Assembly (NCBI GenBank): GCA_947495125.1
Contig: CANLXL010000022.1
Span: forward strand, 1 to 39,674
Reading direction: 5' to 3'
Source: an uncultured Flaviramulus sp.
GTDB taxonomy: Bacteria > Bacteroidota > Bacteroidia > Flavobacteriales > Flavobacteriaceae
DNA: 39,674 nucleotides
The stretch's first letter is position 1; every line of letters begins with the position of its first letter. The notes beneath the pieces are model-generated. The model was not told the origin of the DNA. It saw only the letters and a list, made by a program, of their open reading frames with translations, and did no database searches. Shown in pieces: positions 32,778-39,674 of the stretch. The translations under genes and the position numbers were made by a program.

Positions 32778-35240
32778 TTAGAATTTCATGGTGGTTCTTA
32801 CATTAAAAACTCGTGGGGTTAAATAATTAGGAATGGCATATTGTCGTTTACTGTAAACATCTCTGACCCAAGTATTGGTAATAGAGTTTTGTATATCAAA
32901 GATGTTAAAAATTTCAAATCCAAATGTTAATTCTTTAAAAGCCTTTTTCCAACCGCTTTTAAATTGTTTTTTCTCATCAACAAGGACAAATTGTAAGCCC
33001 AGATCGGCACGTTTATAGGCTGGTAGCCTATTTTGATACTGGTACGGGTCGGCATAACTTGGTGATCCTCCCGGTAACCCTGTGTTGTAAACCAGGTTTA
33101 AATACATTTTCATGCTGGGGATATTGGGAACATAGTCCTGAAAGAGCGCAGCGAATTTTAAACGTTGGTCTGTTGGTCGTGATATATAACCTCGATTATT
33201 AATATTTTCTTCAGTCTTTAAATATCCAAAGCTAAACCAGGATTCGGTTCCGGGAACAAATTCCCCATTAAGACGCATATCTAATCCGTAGGCATAGGCT
33301 TTAGCGTTATTGTTCGCACGGTAACGAATACGGACGTTTTCCAAGGTATACGGATTGACATCATTCAGGCTTTTGTAATAGGCTTCAGTAGTAAGCTTAA
33401 ATGGTCTATCCCACATTTTAAAACTATAATCATTACCTAAAACCAAATGAAACGATTGCTGTGCCTTTACGTTGGGTTGTACTTCACCATTGGCATCTCG
33501 AAGCTCTCTGTAAAAAGGAGGCTGGTAATAAAGGCCACCGGCAATTCTAAAAAGCATATCTTCTTCCCAGTAGGGCTTAATGGTAAACTGTGCACGAGGG
33601 CTAAATACCGTTTGATTTGAGGATGAAATCCCATCACCATTTACCGACCAATTATGAACTCTAATACCTGCATTGTACCAAACATCACTCGTACCTAATG
33701 TTGACCGTTTACTCCATTGGGCGTAAGCTTGCAGCCTGTTTATTTGTGTACTGTTAGTGGCTCTTACATTTTGAAAAGCTTCTATAGGCCCGGCATAAGG
33801 CTCGTAAGGTTGTTCGTTAAAATTGTCTACTGTTGGTGGTCTGATAGAAAAGCCTGCAGAATCGATAACTTCCCATTCAACCAAACGATCTCTAATATCT
33901 TCATTGGTATATTTTACAGACCAGGCAATGCTGTTGTCTTCAATTTTAAGATCACCTTTGTGTTCAACGGTAGTTATTAAGGCATCCAAATCGTTTCTCC
34001 CGTGATTAAGTTGGCTGCCTATCCCTTCGCTAAATTCAACTTCACCTAAATTTTCATCTCCTATATTGGTGTTTACCTGCCCTAAGCTGTACTGTGCTAA
34101 AATATCGAAGTATTCTTCTTCTGTGGTATGATATGCCGAAGCTATGAGCTTTAAAGTTAAATCATCATTTGCAAAATAGGACCCTTTAAAGGCTCCAAAA
34201 TAGGTTTGATATCGGTCTTTCTCCTGACCTTCATAAAAAACAACAAGGGCCAATGGATCGGCAAGCGTACCGAAGTTCGTTTGTCGGGCCTGCGGTTCGT
34301 AATCGTATTTGTTTAACGCCGCATTACCTAAAAAACTGAGTTGAAATTTATCTGAAAATTTATAGGATAGATAAGTTTGAGCATCAGCAAATGCCGGTTT
34401 AAAATTGGTTTCAGTTTCTTTAGCATTTACCAGTAAACTATTGTCCCTATAGCGCAATCCTACGATACTTGAAAACTTAGAATCCTTACTCATGTTTTCA
34501 ACGGACAAACTGCCGCCCAATAAGCTTAAATCAGCGTTAACTTCAAATTGATAAGGAGTCTTATAGGTAATATCTAGTACAGAGGATAGCTTGTCTCCAT
34601 ATTTCGCTTGAAAACCACCGGCGGAAAAGCTCACATTTTGAACCAAATCGGTATTCACAAAACTCAAACCTTCCTGCTGGCCGGAGCGTACCAAAAAAGG
34701 ACGATAGACCTCAATGTCATTTACATAAACTAAATTTTCATCGTAATTACCACCTCTTACCGAATATTGGGTACTTAATTCGTTATTATTACTTACGCCG
34801 GGTAATGTTAGCAACAGATTCTCCACACCGGCATTTGCCCCCGGGATTTTTCTAATAATCTCGGGTTTTAATGTTATAATACCTTCAATATTTCTTCGAC
34901 TTTTGCTCGTAATCACAACGGTTTCTATTTGTGCTAAAGAGGTACTCATTACCGGATTAAATTCTAACTCTTCCCCATTTTTCAGATTGAAAGGGCTTCG
35001 AATTTTTTTAAAAGAAATATGTGTGAATTCAATAGCTACATCTTGATTTGCTGCAATTTTCAGCAGATAGAAGCCATTTTCATTGGTTTGCGTTCCGCGA
35101 TCACCTGCTTTAATATTTACATTTGGGATGGGGGCGTTGTTTTCATCCAGAATAACCCCTTTTATAGTCGCTGTTTGCGAATAACTAATGAAAGTTAAAG
35201 TTAAAATAAGAACATTGGTTAAGAGATTTTTCGTATTCAA
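32778..35240 (-). CDS. TonB-dependent receptor with carboxypeptidase-like N-terminal domain
   Basis: 820 aa. The start codon must be TTG (35240): no ATG lies upstream in frame after the previous gene, and the next Met is far inside the protein; the TTG puts a full signal peptide at the N terminus (TNVLILTLTFISYSQ). Residues about 22-110 form the CarboxypepD-reg-like domain (TATIKGVILDENNAPIPNVN), 115-225 the plug (YSVRGGNYDENLVYVNDIEV), the rest a 22-strand-type barrel ending in Phe (TTMKF). It imports a ligand across the outer membrane using TonB. There is no SusD partner next to it, so it is not a typical polysaccharide-utilisation pair. Starts 11 bases after the M23 gene. Confidence 0.93.
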   Translation of the reverse strand: MNTKNLLTNVLILTLTFISYSQTATIKGVILDENNAPIPNVNIKAGDRGTQTNENGFYLLKIAANQDVAIEFTHISFKKIRSPFNLKNGEELEFNPVMSTSLAQIETVVITSKSRRNIEGIITLKPEIIRKIPGANAGVENLLLTLPGVSNNNELSTQYSVRGGNYDENLVYVNDIEVYRPFLVRSGQQEGLSFVNTDLVQNVSFSAGGFQAKYGDKLSSVLDITYKTPYQFEVNADLSLLGGSLSVENMSKDSKFSSIVGLRYRDNSLLVNAKETETNFKPAFADAQTYLSYKFSDKFQLSFLGNAALNKYDYEPQARQTNFGTLADPLALVVFYEGQEKDRYQTYFGAFKGSYFANDDLTLKLIASAYHTTEEEYFDILAQYSLGQVNTNIGDENLGEVEFSEGIGSQLNHGRNDLDALITTVEHKGDLKIEDNSIAWSVKYTNEDIRDRLVEWEVIDSAGFSIRPPTVDNFNEQPYEPYAGPIEAFQNVRATNSTQINRLQAYAQWSKRSTLGTSDVWYNAGIRVHNWSVNGDGISSSNQTVFSPRAQFTIKPYWEEDMLFRIAGGLYYQPPFYRELRDANGEVQPNVKAQQSFHLVLGNDYSFKMWDRPFKLTTEAYYKSLNDVNPYTLENVRIRYRANNNAKAYAYGLDMRLNGEFVPGTESWFSFGYLKTEENINNRGYISRPTDQRLKFAALFQDYVPNIPSMKMYLNLVYNTGLPGGSPSYADPYQYQNRLPAYKRADLGLQFVLVDEKKQFKSGWKKAFKELTFGFEIFNIFDIQNSITNTWVRDVYSKRQYAIPNYLTPRVFNVRTTMKF

Positions 35241-35251
35241 AAGCCTAAATT

Positions 35252-36937
35252 TTATTTCCGAAAAAATGGTGTTTCAAAAGTAGAACTATTTCCAACATTA
35301 TCGGTAACAACTACTTTTAAAATATTCTTCGTATCTGTAACGATACCATCATTAAAATCGTGTGTAAGTGTTTTTGTTTTGTAATCGTATTCCATTAAAA
35401 TCCATTTACCGTTTATCGTAGCTCGATATTTAGAAATTCCAGATGACTCATCATCAATTTTTACTTTTAAATATCGAAAGTTACTTAACCATTGTCCCTT
35501 TTTAAAATTTATGGGCATTATTGTAGGTCTTATGGTATCTGTGGCAAGAGTGAAAGTGCCTAATGTTTTCGAATTGGTTGATAAAATATGTCCTTTTCTT
35601 TTTGTTCGTGAATATGCCGGGTATTTATTTTCACCTAATAATTTCGTAATGTAGAGCTTACTTTGATCTTCACTAGAATAAGCACTAACATCGAAATTTA
35701 TAGTAAAACTTTTTTTAGCAGGGTAAATATCATCATGCAATTTTAAAGTATCATTATTTACGGCAAAATCAAGATAGAAGTCTCTGTAAAAAGTGTCTTT
35801 ATAAATATCCACAGAAATATTACCTTCCTTTAAATTGGTAGTTTCTCCGGCATTTATATAGTATGGTGTGGTTTTAATTTTTTGTGGCTTGCCAACACTG
35901 TTTTTCGATCCCTTTATAGAAACGGTAATCCAGGATTCATTTTTCTCGTAATCCGTTACCCGTATTTTGTAAACGGAATACGTACTATCTTTAATATTTA
36001 AAAGTCCATCATTTACAGGATCTTTTAATATACTTAAAGGATTATTCTTTTTGAATAGCTTTTGAATGCGTTTCTTCTTTGTTTTATAGTGTTCGTAATC
36101 TATTAATTGGTTTATGTGCTTGGTTTCACTAAACGAAAACCTTTTAAAATCTAGTTCAAAATTTTTACTGCCGTTAATAAAGGTCTGAATATTGTAAACT
36201 CCATTTTTATTGGCTGCAAGGTTTTGCCTGTCTGTCGTTTCAATACCAAATCCTATGTTCCCATAAGCTTCAATATTCTCAACGGTATAGTCACCATTAT
36301 TTAAAGGAATAAGTCTTAGTTTTTGTTTGGTGTTGGATTTATTTATAAATGCATTGTCATCCATTGGATAGGCATACATGGAATATACAATAGGATTGGT
36401 GGTATCTGGTGTATCAATTCCAAAGAGCATAGGGTTCATGGGGCGCTCTGCTTTATCCCTGATTTCAAAATGTAGGTGAGGACCGCCGGAACCTCCTGTG
36501 TTTCCACTATATGCCACAACGTTGTCTTTTGTGACTTTTAATGTTTCGGCACTCGGAAATAATTCTATTTCGTAAGATTCTTTTAGGTACTGCTGCTTTT
36601 TTACATAGGCTTCAATCTCCGGCGAAAATTTTTGCAGATGTGCATAAACGGTAGTATAGCCATTAGGATGTGTGATATAAAGCGCTTTCCCGTATCCGAA
36701 ATGAGAAACCTTAATTCTGCTTACAAAACCACTGGCAGCTGCTTTTACCTTTAATCCCACACGTTGTTGTGTTTTAATATCTAATCCTGAATGAAAATGA
36801 TTGGATCGCAATTCGGCAAAGGTACCGGAAAGCACAAGAGGTATTTCTAAAGGATTACTAAAATAGTCTTGCGGATAATTATTCTGGGCTATAGAGAGCG
36901 TCGAAGAGGCTAAAAAGATAATGAGGATAAATCGCAT
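35252..36937 (-). CDS. M23 (LytM-type) metallopeptidase
   Basis: 561 aa. Signal peptide about 1-18 (ILIIFLASSTLSIAQ). The LytM domain is at the N terminus: the zinc-binding H49-x3-D53 in FHSGLDI, then YTTVYAHL (H100) and PHLHFEIRD (H154, H156), all catalytic residues present. M23 enzymes cut peptide cross-links of peptidoglycan. The long C-terminal part (about 180-560) is beta-rich and probably several Ig-like or adhesive domains; its role is unknown. First gene of the minus-strand run that continues with the TonB-dependent receptor, protease and sulfatase. Confidence 0.92.
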   Translation of the reverse strand: MRFILIIFLASSTLSIAQNNYPQDYFSNPLEIPLVLSGTFAELRSNHFHSGLDIKTQQRVGLKVKAAASGFVSRIKVSHFGYGKALYITHPNGYTTVYAHLQKFSPEIEAYVKKQQYLKESYEIELFPSAETLKVTKDNVVAYSGNTGGSGGPHLHFEIRDKAERPMNPMLFGIDTPDTTNPIVYSMYAYPMDDNAFINKSNTKQKLRLIPLNNGDYTVENIEAYGNIGFGIETTDRQNLAANKNGVYNIQTFINGSKNFELDFKRFSFSETKHINQLIDYEHYKTKKKRIQKLFKKNNPLSILKDPVNDGLLNIKDSTYSVYKIRVTDYEKNESWITVSIKGSKNSVGKPQKIKTTPYYINAGETTNLKEGNISVDIYKDTFYRDFYLDFAVNNDTLKLHDDIYPAKKSFTINFDVSAYSSEDQSKLYITKLLGENKYPAYSRTKRKGHILSTNSKTLGTFTLATDTIRPTIMPINFKKGQWLSNFRYLKVKIDDESSGISKYRATINGKWILMEYDYKTKTLTHDFNDGIVTDTKNILKVVVTDNVGNSSTFETPFFRK

Positions 36938-37059
36938 AGATAAGTATTATTGCTAAAATATTAATTTGATATGAATCGGCAAAGAATAAAACAAAAATCA
37001 AGCCATGGTTCTGTTCATAACGGTTAATACTTATTTTTGAAATTTTTATGATAAAACAA

Positions 37060-37090
37060 TTGTAATTTATGAGCAGGTATGTTAACTTTG
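37060..37090 (+). promoter_or_regulatory. Bacteroidetes-type promoter of the coiled-coil/zapA unit
   Basis: TTG at 37060-37062, a 20-base spacer and TAACTTTG at 37083-37090 match both consensus halves exactly. The start codon of the first gene is 24 bases downstream. Confidence 0.75.
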
Positions 37091-37114
37091 TGAGATAAGT
37101 ATTGAAATTTGTAA

Positions 37115-37405
37115 ATGAGTAGTATTGAAGATATTGTAGATTCTTTAGAAAACAAAATTAGTAAAGTATTACACAAACTAGAACTTTTGAAGCTTGCTAA
37201 TTTGAAATTAAGTGAAGAATTGGATATTTCAAAGCAAGAAATTAAAACCCAAAAGGATCATATTGCTAATTGGGAAGAAAAGTATGAAGCTCTAAAAATG
37301 GCAAACTCAATACTTGGTAGTGACGATAATAAAAGAGAAACTAAGCTTAAAATAAACGCGTTAATTAGGGATATTGATCATTGTATTGCTCAACTTTCAG
37401 ATTAA
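37115..37405 (+). CDS. Coiled-coil protein upstream of zapA
   Basis: 96 aa, rich in Leu, Lys and Glu in heptad order from about residue 5 to 70 (SLENKISKVLHKLELLKL), so a long coiled coil. There is no membrane segment. The look recalls ZapB-like cell-division coiled coils; in flavobacteria a gene like this is commonly next to zapA, which makes a division role plausible but not shown. It lies 14 bases upstream of zapA, behind an excellent promoter. Confidence 0.82.
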   Translation: MSSIEDIVDSLENKISKVLHKLELLKLANLKLSEELDISKQEIKTQKDHIANWEEKYEALKMANSILGSDDNKRETKLKINALIRDIDHCIAQLSD

Positions 37406-37419
37406 CGTAAATAAACTCA

Positions 37420-37713
37420 ATGTCAGAAAAGCTTAAAATAAAGCTATCTATAGCTAATAGAGTATATCCTTTAACTATTGAAGCAAATCAAGAGGAAGGA
37501 TTGCGTAAAGCCGCCAAGAACATTGAGATCATGATTAAACAGTTTGAGCAAAGTTATTCTGTTAGAGATAAACAAGATGTATTGGCTATGTGTGCTTTGC
37601 AATTTGCATCTCAAGTAGAACAGAAATCTATTGATAAAGCCAATGTGAATGAACATGTAGAGGAGAAGCTAAAAGCTTTAAATGAATTGTTACATTCGCA
37701 TTTAATCTCTTAA
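37420..37713 (+). CDS. zapA: Cell division protein ZapA
   Basis: 97 aa, the usual ZapA length. ZapA binds FtsZ filaments and stabilises the Z ring. The N-terminal globular part carries IKLSIANRVYPLTIEANQEE and GLRKAAKNIEIMIKQF, the conserved block of the family; the C-terminal helix (about 50-95) with VLAMCALQFASQVEQ is the dimer/tetramer coiled coil. Second gene of the pair with the coiled-coil protein, and directly upstream of the putative 6S RNA, an arrangement known also for zapA and ssrS in proteobacteria. Confidence 0.9.
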   Translation: MSEKLKIKLSIANRVYPLTIEANQEEGLRKAAKNIEIMIKQFEQSYSVRDKQDVLAMCALQFASQVEQKSIDKANVNEHVEEKLKALNELLHSHLIS

Positions 37714-37743
37714 AACGTTCTTTAAAATAAACTAAAAGTTACT

Positions 37744-37930
37744 GCCTGCATTAGTTATTTTTTTTGATAAACTCAACGTTAATTCTTTAAAAAGGGTGAG
37801 TTTAAGTTGTAAAAGCATGCTGCATGTTCTGGATTTATTTCAGTACCTAGCAGACCCTTGATCAGCTTGTTAGCCCTAAACTTGTTTTTAAGGAGTTTAT
37901 ACAAAACTTTATACTGGTGTAGGCTTTTTT
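37744..37930 (+). ncRNA. ssrS: 6S RNA candidate (SsrS)
   Basis: About 187 bases between zapA and rny fold into a long rod. Outer helix: GCCTGCATTAGT (37744-37755) with ACTGGTGTAGGC (37913-37924), 12 bp including wobble pairs. Second helix: ATAAACTC (37767-37774) with GAGTTTAT (37893-37900), 8 perfect bp. Third helix: 37797-37804 with 37877-37884, 8 bp including wobbles. A terminal hairpin region with CTG/CAG lies inside. T6 follows the outer helix (37925-37930), as in a terminator. 6S RNA mimics an open promoter and binds RNA polymerase in stationary phase. Size, rod shape and zapA neighbour all fit; no covariance search was done, so the name is probable, not proven. No promoter of its own was found, so it may be cut from the zapA transcript. 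Confidence 0.75.
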
Positions 37931-37954
37931 ATATATACTAACCAACACATACAA

Positions 37955-39532
37955 ATGGATACGAACTCAATTATATTTACAGCAGGAGGTGTGCTATTAG
38001 GGCTAATACTGGGATTTATTATAGCCAAAGCACTTGAGAAAAATAAAGCCTCTAAGCTTATAAAAGATGCAAAACGAAATGCTTCAACCTTAATCAAGGA
38101 AGCGAAGAGCGAAGGCGAAGCAATTAAAAAAGATAAAATTCTTCAGGCTAAAGAAAAGTTCATAGAACTGAAATCTGAACACGAAAAAGTAATCTTATCG
38201 CGGGATAAAAAGATGGCTGAATCTGAAAAGCGTACACGTGATAAAGAATCTCAGATCTCTAGCGAGCTTTCAAAAAGTAAAAAGCTAAATGATAATGTTG
38301 AGAGTAAGATAAAGGATTACAATCACAGACTTGAGGTTCTTGATAAAAAACAGCAAGAGCTCGATAGACTGCATAAAAGTCAGGTGCAACAATTAGAAGT
38401 AATTTCAAGTTTATCTGCCGAGGAAGCTAAAGAACAGTTGGTAGAATCGTTAAAGGGAGAAGCTAAAAATGATGCTATGGCGTTTATTCAGAGTTCTCTT
38501 GAAGAAGCAAAAATGACCGCTGAACAGGATGCGAAGAAAATCATTATTAATACAATTCAACGCATAGGAACTGAAGAAGCTGTTGATAATTGTGTATCAG
38601 TTTTTAACATCGAATCTGATGACGTTAAGGGACGAATTATTGGAAGAGAAGGTCGAAATATTCGTGCTATAGAAGCGGCAACAGGTGTTGAAATTATAGT
38701 TGATGATACACCGGAAGCTATTATTTTATCGTGTTTTGACTCGGTTCGCCGAGAGATAGCACGTTTGTCATTACATAAGTTAGTAACCGACGGTAGAATT
38801 CATCCGGCGAGAATTGAAGAGATTGTCAAGAAGACTAAAAAACAAATTGAGCAGGAGATTATTGAAGTTGGTAAGCGTACCGTTATCGATTTAGGAATTC
38901 ATAATCTACATCCGGAACTTATTAAAATGGTTGGACGGATGAAGTACCGCTCATCTTACGGTCAAAATTTATTGCAACACTCTCGTGAAGTAGCAAAACT
39001 TTGTGGTGTTATGGCTGCAGAATTGGGCTTGAACCCTAAGTTAGCAAAACGTGCCGGGTTGTTACATGATATTGGAAAAGTGCCCGATGCAGAAGCCGAT
39101 ATGGAAACGCCACATGCCATTTTAGGGATGCAATGGGCAGAAAAGTATAATGAAAAAGGAGATGTTTGCAATGCTATTGGAGCTCATCACGATGAAATTG
39201 AAATGAAATCGCTATTAGCACCTATTATTCAGGTTTGTGATGCTATTTCCGGGGCACGTCCTGGTGCAAGGCGCCAAGTTCTGGACAGTTATATTCAGCG
39301 TTTAAAAGATTTGGAAGACATTGCATTTGGGTTCACCGGTGTTAAAAAGGCATATGCTATTCAAGCCGGTAGAGAATTGAGAGTTATTGTTGAAAGTGAA
39401 AAAGTAAATGATGATAAAGCGGCAGACTTGTCGTTCAGTATTTCTCAAAAAATACAAACCGATATGACTTATCCTGGACAGGTTAAAGTTACTGTTATCA
39501 GAGAAACACGAGCTGTTAATATTGCGAAGTAG
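37955..39532 (+). CDS. rny: Ribonuclease Y
   Basis: 525 aa. N-terminal membrane anchor (about 5-27, [19 protein letters not shown]), then a long coiled coil (about 30-200, rich in Lys/Glu), a KH domain starting [10 protein letters not shown] (226-235) and an HD domain with the metal-binding HD at H371-D372 (LLHDIGK). This is the complete domain order of the membrane-bound endoribonuclease that starts mRNA decay in many bacteria. The start codon is 24 bases after the T run of the putative 6S RNA. Followed at once by the heptamer arrays. Confidence 0.97.
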   Translation: MDTNSIIFTAGGVLLGLILGFIIAKALEKNKASKLIKDAKRNASTLIKEAKSEGEAIKKDKILQAKEKFIELKSEHEKVILSRDKKMAESEKRTRDKESQISSELSKSKKLNDNVESKIKDYNHRLEVLDKKQQELDRLHKSQVQQLEVISSLSAEEAKEQLVESLKGEAKNDAMAFIQSSLEEAKMTAEQDAKKIIINTIQRIGTEEAVDNCVSVFNIESDDVKGRIIGREGRNIRAIEAATGVEIIVDDTPEAIILSCFDSVRREIARLSLHKLVTDGRIHPARIEEIVKKTKKQIEQEIIEVGKRTVIDLGIHNLHPELIKMVGRMKYRSSYGQNLLQHSREVAKLCGVMAAELGLNPKLAKRAGLLHDIGKVPDAEADMETPHAILGMQWAEKYNEKGDVCNAIGAHHDEIEMKSLLAPIIQVCDAISGARPGARRQVLDSYIQRLKDLEDIAFGFTGVKKAYAIQAGRELRVIVESEKVNDDKAADLSFSISQKIQTDMTYPGQVKVTVIRETRAVNIAK

Positions 39533-39539
39533 TATTTTT

Positions 39540-39581
39540 GTTAAAAGTTAAAAGTTAAAAGTTAAAAGTTAAAAGTTAAAA
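39540..39581. repeat. Tandem array of GTTAAAA, 6 copies
   Basis: Six perfect copies of the heptamer GTTAAAA, beginning 7 bases after the rny stop codon. Followed by a 16-base spacer and a second array with a related unit. Confidence 0.97.
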
Positions 39582-39597
39582 GAGTATTTTTAATTTT

Positions 39598-39674
39598 GCT
39601 AACAGCTAACAGCTAACAGCTAACAGCTAACAGCTAACAGCTAACAGCTAACAGCTAACAGCTAACAGCTAACA
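39598..39674. repeat. Tandem array of GCTAACA, 11 copies up to the window edge
   Basis: Eleven perfect copies of the heptamer GCTAACA, 77 bases, continuing to the last base of the window, so the true array may be longer. The unit differs from the first array at two positions only (common form GYTAAMA). Confidence 0.97.

Noticed and set aside
39540-39674. CRISPR array
   Set aside because: Units are 7 bases and contiguous, without spacers or cas genes.
1-39674. Insertion sequence, prophage or plasmid genes
   Set aside because: I saw no transposase, integrase, phage structural or replication gene in any frame.

Overview
The window reads as a piece of chromosome from a marine-type member of the Flavobacteriaceae (Bacteroidetes). 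Four signs point there. Gene content includes PorQ and a C-terminal sorting domain of the type IX secretion system (T9SS), a TonB-dependent receptor with a carboxypeptidase-like N-terminal domain, a secreted sulfatase, DUF2027/Smr and DUF2752 proteins. Promoters match the Bacteroidetes form TTG-N19/20-TAnnTTTG (best at 37060-37090, 26794-26824 and 28659-28688). Classical ribosome binding sites are scarce. Many exported proteins carry SPII-type lipoprotein signals. I cannot name the genus from sequence alone.

Layout. (1) 1-8986, minus strand: an RHS/YD-repeat polymorphic-toxin locus. In transcription order it holds a 1005-aa YD-repeat exported protein, a 137-aa exported protein, a 1534-aa RHS protein with a DUF6443-like region, RHS core and variable C-terminal tip ending in a Hint autoprocessing domain, a 130-aa membrane protein (immunity candidate), and an open but start-less stretch (500-1, running off the window) that looks like a displaced older RHS tip. 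(2) 8987-9422: a gene-free gap with nested inverted repeats and a direct-repeat pair. (3) 9423-12509, minus: acyl-carrier-protein phosphodiesterase, gamma-glutamyltransferase and a membrane-anchored unknown, probably one operon. (4) 12583-18019: phosphoglucosamine mutase, a lipid-A-type acyltransferase (minus), a rhomboid protease, then a nucleoside-symporter-like MFS permease overlapping a Gfo/Idh/MocA dehydrogenase, closed by a strong two-way terminator. (5) 18094-23560: a YD-like lipoprotein (minus), Lon protease, PorQ and cytidylate kinase. (6) 23599-24909, minus: four small membrane proteins (CD225/dispanin, two DUF2752, one CCC-motif). (7) 24997-28605: T9SS cargo protein, small membrane protein plus Smr protein, Asp-rich lipoprotein. 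(8) 28764-29906: cysteine desulfurase. (9) 29953-36937, minus: M23 peptidase, TonB-dependent receptor, retropepsin-like PDZ protease and sulfatase, tightly spaced. (10) 37060-39532: coiled-coil protein, ZapA, a structured RNA that fits 6S RNA, and ribonuclease Y. (11) 39540-39674: two adjacent arrays of related 7-base repeats reaching the window edge.

Most of the window is ordinary flavobacterial core genome. The accessory part is the RHS locus at the left end: its tip is clearly richer in A+T than its core, it ends in a hedgehog-like Hint module, and it is followed by a membrane immunity candidate and an orphan tip. This is the best place to look for an undescribed toxin/immunity system. Secondary candidates are the four-gene small-membrane-protein cluster, the paired heptamer arrays and the inverted-repeat cluster upstream of the RHS operon.
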